From: Dasyornis broadbenti
Lineage: Eukaryota; Chordata; Aves; Passeriformes; Dasyornithidae
Length of the DNA: 64,000 nt
Direction of reading: 5' to 3'
NCBI GenBank assembly: GCA_013397935.1
Contig: VZRN01001158.1
Span: 432,047-496,046 of the forward strand
Shown here one piece after another: positions 1 through 10,578 of this stretch. The translations under genes and the position numbers were made by a program. The notes beneath the pieces were generated by a model, which saw nothing but the letters and a program-made list of their open reading frames with translations, made no database searches and had not been told where the DNA came from. Numbering within the stretch: the stretch's first letter is position 1; every line of letters starts with the position of its first letter.

Positions 1-1384
1 TGGGGGGGGGGGAGTAATTTTCTAAGAGTTTCCAGAAGTTTCAATTGTGTCATGTATGTGTCACACAAATGCATAGCACAGGAAATAGCTGGATTTCAAC
101 ACCTAAAATTAAAAGTTTTCCAGGCTAGCATTTCCCTTAGCAGCCTGAAGGAAAACATCCTCTCGTTTCAGTCCTGGAGGTTGGCATTAGATGAGAAATC
201 CTACCGGAGCCATGAGGTCCTTATGGCGAGGATGTCTCACTATAAACTCATGCCCACACCCCGCCATGTCTGCGAGCAAACAATTCCATTTACACCCCAG
301 TTTCTCGGCCTGGTTGAAATTATGACTGTTCTGTAAACGTGTTTGTGGCTTTACCGATACCCAAGTCTGCTCAAAATTTGGAATTTCTGTTTCATTACCT
401 ATTTTGGTCACTTCAGCCCCAGATTGCACCCAGACAGATAATGATGCCTCCTGCTTGTGTCGTCTTGGAACCAGGTGTCCTGCCCAGGCCATGGCCCGGC
501 TGCCGTCACAGCAGCAAAGCCCAGGCATGTCCTCAGGGACATATTTCAGGTCAGGAGGTGGCTAGCAGGCAGTAAACATGAATTACTCTTGAACTGAAAT
601 TTTTTCCATTCCATTTGAGAAATTAAACGTTTCAGTGAAACCCGAGTGAAAGACACTGGCACATTCTTCCTGATGGGAATTTGTTTTTTAATCAAAGTAC
701 TGATTTTTTTTTCAACTGAAACCCCTTCAGTGGTAAATCCTTGGCAAGCTTAGCTGCTGTTGTATCAATGCCACATTTGACTGGTTTTAAAAAATGCTAC
801 AGTCTTGAGAATACCACATGGTAATCACAGCACCACCCATCCTCCAGCACTGTGGAAAGGCTGACAAGAGCCTGTGAGCCCAGTGTGAAAATCCATAGTT
901 TTATTAAATGTGTCTGCCAGCCCACGTTCACTGCTGCTCAGGGATGGCTCTGACTGGCAGTGGACATGTTTGGGGGCTGAAAGGATGAGAGACATAAGTA
1001 GCACCACACATCTTCACTGTGTTGTGCCGAGCCAGCAAATATATCTATTTTACACCAGAGACATGGTTTTTGCACAAGAAGAGTGTCTGTGTTGCAGACA
1101 GTTGAAGTGGTCAAAGGTTCACAGCTATCCTGGATGGCTTTTGGCTTTGCGGCTGAGCAGTGTCAGCCATCGCGGAGGTGCAGAAACTCCTGCGTGTTTT
1201 GACAGCCCTGCCGCTGGCTCTGTTCCAGCCACGGAGATTTGGAGGCCGTTCCTGTGGGCAGCGCGGGTACAACCGGTCGTTAATTCACCCCAGCTCAGCA
1301 TCGGGCACTGACCTCTCCGACCAAGCAAAGCCAAAGTCTTTGTCTCATCAGGCAGTAGATTTGAAATAAAAACATCCAGTTCCT
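1..1384. other. Noncoding DNA, no gene seen
   Basis: The segment begins with an 11-G run (2-12). The longest open stretch (910-1311, plus strand, 133 codons) is matched by an open stretch on the opposite strand, resembles no family, and has no flanking splice or promoter pattern I can point to. From about 1168 to 1320 CpG is noticeably more frequent than in the neighbouring DNA, roughly a dozen CpG steps in 150 bp, but this is too small to call a CpG island. Nothing else is supported here. Confidence 0.6.
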
Positions 1385-1490
1385 GGAATCACAGGATATC
1401 CTGAGCTGGAAGGGCCCCAAAAGGATCATTGAGTCCAGCTCCTGGCACTGCACGTGACACGCCCAAGGATCTCACCATGTGCCTGAGAGT
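1385..1490 (-). mobile_element. CR1 LINE 3'-end fragment
   Basis: This is the tail of a CR1 retrotransposon inserted in minus orientation. The reversed 3' end is at the left (GGAATCACAGGATATCCTGA), followed by the GAGCTGGAAGGGCCCC and GTCCAGCTCCTGGC blocks seen in a bird CR1 subfamily with the 'hold in stock-type' wording GAGTCCAACTCCTGGC. Only about 105 bp remain, so it is severely 5'-truncated and cannot encode anything. The subfamily differs from that of the copy at 20.2 kb. The assignment comes from recalled avian CR1 consensus, without a database search. Confidence 0.8.
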
Positions 1491-2397
1491 TAATGAGCGC
1501 TGTAGCCTGTGGTTCTTAATTAGCTCTGTAGCTAATGAACAGTCTCTGAATTTCTCTTTGCATCACTTTGAGAGGAGTTTAATCTGAGTGCGTGGTTTAC
1601 ACTAGAGCTGCTATCAAGACCAAGCTTGGTGTAACCATTACTTTTCCTCTGCTACTCCTGAGGGTTTCACACATCAGAAGTTGGGTTTGGAGTGAATCCC
1701 CAGTGCAAAGGTCCCAGTTTTATCTGTAACTCCTGGAACTGCCTCTAGTTCTTCTGATTTCCAATAAATATTAAATATGCAGCACCTCCCGGGATCCTGT
1801 AAATATGGTCCAAGAAGGAGAACTGTGCAATGGCACAAACACCATTCTCATCCACCTCTCAGCTGTTCAATGGCTTTTTGAAGCCGTTAACTACTACACA
1901 ACCCTTCATTTCCCCCAGAGATATTCATCATTTGGAGCTAGGGGCAATGAGGTGAACCAGAAGGTAGAAGTTCTGCACCAGCTGGAGGTGCACAGAGCTG
2001 GCAGAGGAGGCCCACGTGGCTGCCCAGGCAGCAAAACCTCCTAGGACCAAGTCCTTCAAAGGACTTGGAGTAATGGCCTTGTGCTCAAGTGTGATTTCTG
2101 TCTTGGGTTCACACCAGCTCTAATTTACTCTGAGCTGGAGGTTGCATTGGACCATCACGTTACCACCAAGTGGGGGTTGCCAGTCCCAAGCACAGAACAA
2201 GAATTTGGAGAGGCAAAGAGGCTTTTGAAAACAGCAGAGCTGTTGAGGTCTCAGCTGCCTTCCTCGTGCAGGCACACAATTAAACACATAATGTTTAATT
2301 AGTGCATGAGCTACATGCCAGCACTCAGCAAGCAGGAAACCTTGCTCTGGTGTCACCTGAGATCACCAGGTAAAACCTCAGCCAACACAGTGTCACT
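1491..2397. other. Noncoding DNA with one short perfect inverted repeat
   Basis: No gene is recognisable. The only structured element is an inverted repeat at 2047-2068. Its 10-base arms CCAAGTCCTT and AAGGACTTGG are perfectly complementary around a 2-base spacer. Small open frames on both strands overlap one another and look random. Confidence 0.6.
2047..2068. repeat. Perfect 10-bp inverted repeat, 2-nt spacer
   Basis: The arms CCAAGTCCTT and AAGGACTTGG are exact reverse complements separated by CA. With only a two-base spacer the single strand cannot form a comfortable hairpin loop without opening a pair or two, so a dyad-symmetric protein site or chance are the natural readings. No known binding motif is matched with confidence. 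Confidence 0.7.
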
Positions 2398-2610
2398 GGG
2401 AAGTGTTTATCATTCTGATTTCAGATTTCACATTGCCAGTTTACCACTGGCAATTTAAGCACAGACCAGCCTTTACCTGAAAGATAAGTCCTGAACTTTG
2501 GCTTAAATCAGGGGTGGAGAAATGAAGACGGCCTTGTACTCTGCCAGTGGCTATAGAGGCCCCCAACATTTTTTTTATCCCAGGTGGAAAAGCTGAAGAG
2601 CAGCAAATCA
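2398..2610 (+). repeat. Unclassified direct repeat pair, copy A
   Basis: This segment is clearly related to 3570-3778 in the same orientation, roughly three-quarters identical by eye with several small indels. Shared blocks in the same order include CCACTGG, TTAAATCAGGG, CTTGTACTCTGCC and AGCTGAAGA.CAGCAAAT. The start points are about 1.17 kb apart. Sequence outside the two blocks does not align by eye, so this is not a simple tandem duplication of the whole 1.17 kb. It may be two copies of an old dispersed repeat, or an old local duplication whose flanks have decayed. I do not recognise the family. Confidence 0.8.
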
Positions 2611-3000
2611 ACACAATTACATGTTGTCTGTATTAAGGGTTGTATTTTAGTGCTGTAATATTCAAGCTGTCAACTCCGACCGCATAGAGAGGAAACCAGG
2701 AGCATCGGGGCAGAGTGTGGTGCCTCTGGGCACTGCTCAATCCAGCACCACAGCTCCAGGATGGATTCACGAAACAGGCACCAGTTTGGGTCAGTTCAAC
2801 CCCCAACCTCCTGCATTCAACAGCTTCGGTGTCCAGCAGGATACCTGATGTCCCAGCTGGACCGCAATGAACCCTGAAGGCGCAGACACCAAACACCATC
2901 ACATCGGGCACGTGTGATTCCCAGCACCCAGGTTACATTTGCAAACAGGTGATTCGCAGTGAGGAAGGGAGAAATGAAGCCACCAAACTGCTGCCTCCTC

Positions 3001-3080
3001 TCGCAGCAGCAAATCCCACGGCCGGCAGATGACGGGGTCCGGCCGGGGCGACCCCGCGCAGTGAGGGGGGAGACGCACGC
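3001..3080. other. CpG-dense patch of about 80 bp
   Basis: About eleven CpG steps fall within 80 bp, including GGTCCGGCCGGGGCGACC and the tract GAGACGCACGCAC. The surrounding kilobase has very few CpGs, as expected for methylated vertebrate DNA. The patch is too short to meet usual CpG-island length criteria. No TATA box or transcript start can be assigned. Confidence 0.7.
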
Positions 3081-3336
3081 ACTGTTATTCTCAGTAATAA
3101 GATCCCTGTCAACATATAAACCAATTAGGTGCAACTTTTGTGTTCATAACAAGGCTGGGCAAGATGCTTTCTATGAGCAAGTGCTTTCAAGTGAAAAATA
3201 GCTTCTGAAAGAATCTGACAGTTTGCACATGAGGTTTCAGTTTGCTCCGGGTTTGGATGGGTTTTTTTTCCAAATGTAAGTAATGAAAATTCTCACATTG
3301 TTTCAAACCAAGAAACTGTGCCTTAGTTTTCAACAG

Positions 3337-3373
3337 TCTCTCTCTCTCACACACTCACATTCACACACACACT
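3337..3373 (+). repeat. Compound (TC)n/(CA)n microsatellite
   Basis: A TC dinucleotide run passes into interrupted CA dinucleotides. It is ordinary vertebrate simple-sequence DNA. Confidence 0.85.
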
Positions 3374-3569
3374 GCTTCTTTTAGCTTTTTTCCTGTCTCT
3401 TTTTTTTTAAAATCACAGTAGAAAGATGAAAAAGAGGGAAAAAATGAAAATCCATGTTTTAGAGAAACACACTGAAAAAATTTTCTTCATTTTAGTCATA
3501 TGAACTTACTTCAAACCGATGTTTTTGTATGCTTCCATGCATTACCAAGAAATATGCACATTTTGGGAT

Positions 3570-3778
3570 GGGAAGTATTTATCATCCTAGTTTCATTTTT
3601 CAAATTGCCGGCTAACCACTGGAAGCACAGATTAGCCTTTACCTTAAAGACAAACCCTGTATTCTGAGTTAAATCAGGGATAAGCAAATCCAGGCACCCT
3701 TGTACTCTGCCTGCAGCTACAGATGCCCCCAAACGCTTTTTAATCCAGGTAAAGAAGCTGAAGAACAGCAAATTAGTC
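3570..3778 (+). repeat. Unclassified direct repeat pair, copy B
   Basis: This is the partner of 2398-2610 in the same orientation. Compared with copy A it lacks a few bases after the CCACTGG block and has many substitutions, so the split is old. It begins GGGAAGTATTTATCATC, against GGGAAGTGTTTATCATT in copy A, and ends around AGCTGAAGAACAGCAAAT. Neither copy carries a convincing open frame, terminal inverted repeat or poly-A tail. Confidence 0.8.
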
Positions 3779-6109
3779 CCATACGGAACTTCTCAGAGAA
3801 CATGAATAACTCTCATTTAGTGTAAATGGAAGCATCAACAAAGTTTTGGGTTCAGAGTTCAAGCACAGAGTTAGGTTGTGGGATTTATATTAAGAAAAAA
3901 AACCAAAGATGTTTCCCAAAATAAGGACCCAGCAGACCTGACTGAGCTCCTCCTTCCAGGTACAGAAGGTCCTGGAGAACGACTGGAGCCTTGTTCCAGC
4001 CGCGCAGCTGCAAAGGTTAATTGTTATTTGTTAGAGAAAACACGAGAATTACAGATATTGGGAGTCATTCCCATCTCCCTCTAGTGGTTCCCCAGCTCCC
4101 CGGAGCCAGGCACGCGATCTGTGCTGCAGACAGCTGTGCCTGCAGAGCAAAATCCTCATGGAAAGCAGGAGCTGCAGGGGAAGCAGAGTTTGCGCCAAGC
4201 CGCTTGTCCAGAGCCCTGTTTGCACAGCTTGGGGATTAAATACAGCATTTCCATTTGGCTGGTGAAGCACCGAGACTCTCCTCCTCCCTGGGATGCTGCA
4301 GGTGGCCCTAAACCATCACGCAGCATCTCGAAACGACTACGGAGCATAAATCACTGAGTACATCTGAGCCATCTGCTGCTACGGAGGAGTCAGCAGCATC
4401 GCTGGGGTGTAACCACAGCAGCAACCCTGCCCTGGGCTTTTCCAGGCTGCCCGGATCCCTGTGGCTGCTTGTGCAGTGCAGAGCTAGCAGGAAAAGGAAA
4501 CAAGGATGGGCTGGAAAATCACCTTCAGAAAAACGAGTGCTTTTTACACAGGGACCACAAGGGAGCTATTTTGTAATCAAAGGCAAATCACACCCCTGGC
4601 ACCTGCAATCCCCGTCCAATAGACGCATAAGTTGCAGGGACACGTTTGCTATGGAAATATGGTTTGGTTTAGAGCTGGATCCGTTTAAGGAAGGAACTGG
4701 CAGGAATGCCTTGCACCAGTATCCAGCCTCATGAGTTCCCTGCAGAGCGATGCCGGCACCCAGCGGGATCTGTGTGCTCCCTCTTGGGCCCACCTGGCAC
4801 AGCTGAAGCGGTTTTGTTCCACCTTCCAGAACGCAACCTGGGGGGAGCGAGATATGAAACCTACCCAAATGTTTAAAGAAAAGGAAAAACCCTTCCATCA
4901 CAAGAAATTACGAAGCTCGCCACATGTGTAAAAGTCATTTCCAGAAACAAGTGGAATCCAGTTCCCTCTTTATAAAACAACACTGAGGAAAGAGATGGAA
5001 TAATAACAGCAGAGGAAAGCCAGATCAGCTAGAGCACTTGGGATCATGCTTGATGTTTGGAGCCAGATATGTCTTCAGGTGGAAAGTACTCTTAGCCCTG
5101 CTGCTTGTAGGACTCTGAGTAATTTTGCAAAGCAGCCCCATACCTGTAGCCTTTGCCTCTCGTCACAGGAGGAGCCTAACAAGCACCATTCAGGCTGGAA
5201 ATTCAGAGTATCCCTCCAGCAGGAGCAACAAAGCACAACCAGGCACAGCAATTCTTGCTCAGGCTCATCACAGCAAGATTTTTTTCTGTTTTGGGTGAAG
5301 AAAGAGGAGGTGGAGGGGAAGGGCCAAGGGGCTGAGAGCAATATGTACCTACACATGTGAACAAATAGATGCCAATTAAAAAATAAAGAATCAGTAAAGG
5401 TCTGTACAGTGTGACTGATCTGGAGAATTCCCAAGGGCTACTTTGAAACTCAGTGTTGTATTTTGAAATGGACACAGATCTTGGCGGGAAGTGGGGGAGC
5501 AGACAGTAATGGTTTAATAGACTGTGGAATGGCTATAAAAAAAGAAAGGGGGGGGGAAGAAAAAGCAGATGGCAACCCCTTCGCAGGAGCCATAAAATTT
5601 CATGGTGTATTTTCTATCCATGGCTTCACTGTAATTCAAGCCTTGGGGGCCAGCTTTCTCTGGAAGTGGTTACTGAGGGGCCTTGGAGGGCAGAAGTAAC
5701 AGAGGGTGGACACTGCTTGGGTGCACTGACCAAATGCTCCCTCTTGGGCTGGATCAGGAAATAAAACCCAAATCATTTCAGAGAAACGCCTAGGAGACTT
5801 CCCAAAGGCAGCCTCCAGGTGCCAGGTCAGAGCCCTAGGAAGGAAAACACAAAACGTCCCAGGAAATAGAAATGAAAAAGGGGCTTTTTACATCTGCATA
5901 TGGAAACAAAGATCAAAGGAGATCTACTGTCTCTCGACACAGCCCTGATCTTGCATGAAAAAATATTTTGATTTCTACAACTGCGCCCTGCCTTGGCCGC
6001 TGGGCTCTTGAGAAGAGCGCATGGTCAGGCCAAGAATGTGTCTTACAGACAAACCTCTCACACCTCCACCCTTCACTAGAATCATGTTTAAGCACTGTGC
6101 CATCAGGGG
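3779..6109. other. Noncoding DNA, no gene seen
   Basis: More than 2 kb without a recognisable gene or interspersed repeat. Open frames up to about 119 codons occur on both strands, overlap each other and resemble nothing. A short G run with purine-rich flanks lies near 5548. No regulatory claim can be supported. Confidence 0.6.
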
Positions 6110-6215
6110 ATGGGTTGGGTTGGGAGGGATCTTAGAGCTCATCTCATTCCAAACCCCTGCCCTGGGCAGGGACACCTTCCACTGGACCAGGTTGCCCATC
6201 CAGACACTTGTCTCT
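6110..6215 (-). mobile_element. CR1 LINE 3'-end fragment
   Basis: The sequence contains the reversed CR1 tail blocks GGTTGGGAGGGATCTTAGAG, CCCTGGGCAGGGACACC and TTCCACTGGACCAGGTTG in the right order. It is a stub of about 105 bp. The terminal tail repeat at the left edge is worn away. It lies about 155 bp from a longer CR1 in the opposite orientation (from 6370), so the two form an inverted pair, presumably from independent insertions. Confidence 0.85.
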
Positions 6216-6369
6216 AAATTTGGTCTAACCAAGGCCCAGCTGAGGATCCCACCTAGATTTGATTTAGGTTTATTACTATAAAATTTGAACCAAGATCCCA
6301 GATATTAAAGCAAATAAAACAGTCTGCAAATGTTAACATGTACCTGTTTCAGTTGCATCACAGAGAGTG

Positions 6370-6898
6370 CCTTGCTCTCAGGAGATCCCATCTGCAGAGC
6401 TGCCTCCAGCTCAGGGGTCCCAGCACAGGAAGGAGCTGGAGCTGCTGGAGAGAGTCCAGAGGAGGCATCAGGAAGATCAGAAGAATGGAGCAGCTCTGCT
6501 GGGAGGGAAGGCTGAGAGGATTGGGATTGCTCAGCCTGGGAAAGAGAAGCTTTGAGGTCACCTAATTGTGGCCTTCCAGGACCTGAAAGAGTTCCAAGAG
6601 AGATGGAGAGAGACTTGGGACAAGGGATGGAATGACAGGAATGGCTTCCCACTGACAGAGATCAGGGTTAGATGAGAAATTAGGAAAAAATTCTTCCCTG
6701 GGAGGGTGGGGAGGCCCTGGCCCAGGGTGCCCAGAGAAGCTGTGGCTGCCCCTGGATCCCTGGCAGTGTCCAAGGCCAGGTTGGACACTGGGGCTTGGAG
6801 CAGCCTGGGACAGTGGGAGGTGTCCCTGCCATGGCAGGGGGGTGGAAGGAGATGATCCTTGAGGTCCCTTCCAACCCAAACCGTTCTGTCATTCTGAT
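6370..6898 (+). mobile_element. CR1 LINE, 3' half of ORF2 end plus tail, 5'-truncated
   Basis: This is a sense-strand CR1 copy of about 530 bp. It starts within the end of the reverse-transcriptase ORF. Around 6435-6465 one frame reads LELLERVQRR, and further on a different frame reads EGRLRGLGLLSLGK. Both are familiar pieces of the CR1 ORF2 C-terminus, so the remnant is frameshifted. The 3' region follows, with GAGGCCCTGGCCCAGGGTGC, GTGTCCCTGCCATGGCAGG and a worn ending CCGTTCTGTCATTCTGAT. It is a dead insertion with no intact protein. Confidence 0.93.
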
Positions 6899-8610
6899 AG
6901 CTCCTCACAGGTAACCCGGCCCGGTGTCACTCAGTCACCGTCACATGTACAGGAGAACATCTCCAGCCCCAGAACTGCAACACACCTGCTGCCATTTCAT
7001 CCTCTCCTAGCCAGGCCACGGTCATTTGGGATATGAACATGACAGAAGTGATTAAAGGTTAATCTGTCCATGATGTATAAATAAAACAGAGCAGTTACTA
7101 TGCTGGGGGAAAAGAAAAAAAAGGGAGGGATTATTTAATTTGATCTATCTAGCAAATATGTTTTGACGTTGTAGTTCAAAGATTAAGCATTCCACACACA
7201 TTAGAGATAAAAAGCAATAATTAGAAATGAATGCAATGAAAACTCAATTTTCCTTTCACCTGTTTCCCACTGGAACAATTGCTGCATGGAGCAGGAGAGA
7301 AAGGAAGGGAAAAAAAAATCATCCTTGAGAAACTGTGTTTCAGTTGCATTGATTTTAATTATTCCAAGACCTGTCTCTAATAGCTTTGCTAAACTACTTT
7401 TTTGCCAAATAATAACAAAACAAGTTGGAAGATGAGAAATATTTTCTCAAGGATTAATGATTTTTTTTTTTTTTTAGAAAGAAGCTTCATTTTAAAAATT
7501 CACTATGAACAGTCCTCTGTCAGAAGCATTTCAGGATCTTCGCACAGGTGCTTGGACGCTGTGGTGAAATATGCATATGTGGGGTTTAATTCTTTTTTTG
7601 GGAGCAGGGGAAAGAGCAGGAGTCCTCTGCCTGCAGGAGAAATCAGAGCAGCTGGAGACGCAGTAAGTAAAGGAAACTTGTGCTCTCTGCTAGGAGTCCA
7701 ACATTTCAAAGCACTCAGACTCTAAAATTAAGCAGTAAAAAAAAAAAAAAAAATCAAAGCTTTTCTTGTCGCTTTGCTTTTGGCACATCACAGAATGACC
7801 ATTTTCTCCCTGAGGTGCAAAGGAGGAAGAACGGGGAGAAGCAAAAGGATTTTTCCCCTCCCTGTGCATCAGTAGGATCCCTTTATGGCTAAAGACCTGA
7901 ACCCGGAGATGCCATCGTTCTGCAAATCACTTATTTCAGCTGTTTCTTGCAAAAGATCTCACGGGTGCACATCATGGGCAGGTCACCAACGGTCTATTTT
8001 TGCCATTTCTAAGCGATCAGGATCCATAAGAATGGGACAATTGGGATTCCCACTGCTGGGAGCTGCAGCCATCCCACCTGGAGATTGGTTTGGAGAATTC
8101 TCCGCCCCTGTGTACAAACCAGCAGCAACATTTCCCTCTAATGAGCAATTCCTCAGGAAGGTTAAAGAAAAGTCAAGGTTTTCATTAAGGGCTCTGCCCA
8201 CTTAATTGGTCTGTTCTGACAAACGCAATAATATTTGCAGGAAGACCAGGCAGATAAAGGAAAAAGTAAACAAGGTCAGGAGTGTCCATGTGAAATAAAT
8301 CTATGGATATGCGACTGGAAGAGCACTGCTGCTGCTGCCAGGAAGGGGATGTTCACCTTGGCCCAGTGGCTGTAGTTCGCACTTGGGGGTAAGTTGATTC
8401 GTGCTGCTCTTTAGGAATTTGCCTTAGGGATGAGCAAACTCTGTGGCATTAATGACCCCTCTCCTGACACCTGGGGCACAGACTGGACAGGCACTGCTGG
8501 ACCACGCACTGCACATGGTGCCCCACAGGTCCTTGGCAGGTCCTTGGCCATGAGTAGGAATTACCTAAGAGAATTTACTTTTCCTCTAAACTTGGATTTG
8601 ATAAAATAAA
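6899..8610. other. Noncoding DNA with homopolymer runs
   Basis: No gene is seen. The segment has a 15-T run at 7461-7475, a 17-A run at 7737-7753 and, near 8527-8549, a tandem pair of the unit AGGTCCTTGGC. The longest open frames (about 107 codons) resemble no family. Confidence 0.6.
7737..7753 (+). repeat. Poly-A run of 17
   Basis: An uninterrupted 17-A run with no recognisable processed gene copy or SINE upstream. It is treated as simple sequence. Confidence 0.8.
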
Positions 8611-8765
8611 ATGATCGTAGAATCGCAGAACAGCTAGAGGAAAGGATTTTAAAGCTCATCCAGTTCCACCTCCTGCCGTGGGCAGGGATGCCTTCCACTA
8701 GACCAAGCTGCTTCAAGCCCCATCCAAGCTGGCCTTGGACTTCTCCAGGGATGGGACATCCTGAT
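8611..8765 (-). mobile_element. CR1 LINE 3'-end fragment
   Basis: A minus-orientation CR1 tail. It has the reversed end ATCGTAGAATCGCAGAA, then GTGGGCAGGGATGCCTTCC, ACTAGACCAAGCTGCTTCAA and CCATCCAAGCTGGCCTTGGA. The block order matches the bird CR1 3' region. About 155 bp remain, so the copy is non-coding. Confidence 0.9.
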
Positions 8766-10095
8766 AAAAGGCACCAGAAGTATGTCCAGGAAAAGAAAGA
8801 AAACAAAGCCCCCAAACTTAATTTTTCTGCAGTTTTGCTCCCTCTTGCCTTATTTCATTTCCCAGTTCACCTTCTTTAACAAAATATGTTTTCCCCATAA
8901 AAGTGTGAACAGCTATGTCTATTATTAGATATTATCAGTAAAATACAAGGAAGTACAAAATCCTGGCAACAGACCAATTGCAATCATCCTGTCTCCACCT
9001 TCCCTGATCTTTGTCCTGTTGTCACCAGCATTTTAGGTCTCTCTCAGCTCTTTCTATGAGGCCCCTCCATGGTAACACCCCGAAAGAGCCCTGCAGCGCC
9101 TGGGACCCTCCTCTGACATCGGGCACCTGGGAAGATGAAACGTGAAATGTTCAAAACAGACCAAAGGAAGCATTTCTAATGTGAGTAATTATCCTGTGGC
9201 GCTTCCTGCCATGCGATACAAGAGAAGCAAATAATGCAGAATAATTCCTCAAAGGCTCAGTTACCGAGTTGAATAACAGCATCAGCTGCAGTTTCGCTGC
9301 CTAGGTCTCATATTATGAAGGCTCCTAGTCCCTGTGCTTCAAACTAATCCCCTGCTGGGATTAGAAAAGCAAACAATATCTCTATTTCAGTGACAGTCAC
9401 AACTTCAGGAAATAAGCAGGGCTCAGGTGTGGGCTGGGGAAGGAGATAGGTATTAGTCTTGCACTTCCTTCTCCAATGGACAGCTTTGGTTTCCCCAGAC
9501 TGTTTTCCCATGTTGTGAAGGAAGCCTGTGTCTAATGGGGGTGCCTCACCTTTCCTTAAAGCCAACTGCTTGAAAATCTAAAGCACCTTAGAAGTGTAAG
9601 CAACTTGCATTTTTCTGAATAAACCACAACCTCTGGCTGTAGGGAGAGGCCAGTTCCCACTTACCATCTGCCAGCAGCTCCCAGGCACGGTCAGGCTACA
9701 TATCACAGGTTTTTGGGTGAGGAGCTCCTCTGTGCCAGCCCGTGTGCAGAGCACATTTTGGAGAGCCAGCCAAGCCTGTTGATAAGGAGGATGCCATGGC
9801 TGTGCCCTGCCCAAGCTCAGAGGAGCTGCTGTTTGCACGCCCAGCTTGGCACATCCCTCCTCCCGAAGCAGGTGCTGGGGCTGCAGCTCTGCAGGGTCAT
9901 GAAGGAGCAGCTATTTCATGTCCTTACAGAGTAACCTCGATCCTAGGACACGACTAAATGGGGAAGTTACACATTAGATCGTAACATTTCAGGCCCTATT
10001 AGGAACAAAAGTGCCTTTGTGAATGTGTGGGTTACTGAATAACCTCCTCCATCCCCATAAAAAGCAGTGAGTGGGATTGAGCCTTTTTCTTCTTT
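8766..10095. other. Noncoding DNA, no gene seen
   Basis: Unique-looking sequence up to the assembly gap. Open frames of 73-86 codons overlap on opposite strands and have no family resemblance. No repeat, RNA gene or clear regulatory motif is recognised. Confidence 0.6.
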
Positions 10096-10127
10096 NNNNN
10101 NNNNNNNNNNNNNNNNNNNNNNNNNNN
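10096..10127. other. Assembly gap (32 N) in a homopolymer tract
   Basis: Thirty-two undetermined bases lie between a T-rich end on the left and TTTTGTTTTT followed by 40 A (10138-10177) on the right. Any open frame running through the gap is an artefact. Confidence 0.98.
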
Positions 10128-10132
10128 TTTTG

Positions 10133-10137
<5 letters not shown>

Positions 10138-10177
<40 letters not shown>
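10138..10177 (+). repeat. Poly-A run of 40 beside the gap
   Basis: A 40-A run directly follows the gap. Its length may be an assembly estimate. No retroposed gene or SINE body is visible upstream, but the upstream sequence is partly N, so a retroposon tail cannot be excluded. Confidence 0.85.
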
Positions 10178-10179
<2 letters not shown>

Positions 10180-10452
10180 CTGGTTTATATGCAAGTCATG
10201 ATCTTGAGGGTCCTTTTTGTGCCTCCACAGCTTGCTTGCCTTGCTCTCTGCCTATCAGCGTTCCTCAGAGCAGGGTTTTGGTAGGACTAAACTCCAAAGC
10301 AACTTTCAGGTCCCAAGACAAAGGGACCTGAGATTTTGCTGTATAGGGCAGGAGCAAAAATGCCCCTGAAACACCCAAGCCCAACCACCTTTGGGTGTAT
10401 TAAACCTGCTCCGTGCTGCCCTGGAAAATGGGAAAACACATCAGGGTTGGTA

Positions 10453-10578
10453 TTAGGTTTTCTTCAAAAAAAAAAAAAAAAAAGGAAGAAAAAGCAGAAC
10501 CACCCTGCAGAGAGGNTTAGGTTTTCTTCAAAAAAAAAAAAAAAAAGGAAGAAAAAGCAGAACCACCCTGCAGAGAGG
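10453..10578 (+). other. Near-identical 63/62-bp duplication around one N (probable assembly artefact)
   Basis: Bases 10453-10515 and 10517-10578 are the same sequence: TTAGGTTTTCTTC, an A run, then GGAAGAAAAAGCAGAACCAC and on to GCAGAGAGG. They are separated by a single N at 10516. The only difference is the A-run length, 18 against 17. This is the expected pattern when two contig ends that overlap across a homopolymer are joined without merging. The true genome probably has one copy. Confidence 0.85.

Larger units (their letters stand above)
2611..3569. other. Spacer between the repeat pair, with CpG-dense patch
   Basis: This spacer separates the two copies of the unclassified repeat. It contains a CpG-dense patch at 3001-3080 and a TC/CA simple repeat at 3337-3373. 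Overlapping open frames of 92-105 codons on the minus strand span the CpG-rich patch, but they show no family resemblance, and high GC content lengthens open frames by itself. No gene is called. Confidence 0.55.

Noticed and set aside
9967..10194. Open frame through the N gap with a poly-Phe/Lys run
   Set aside because: It is built from N bases and homopolymers, so it is an artefact.
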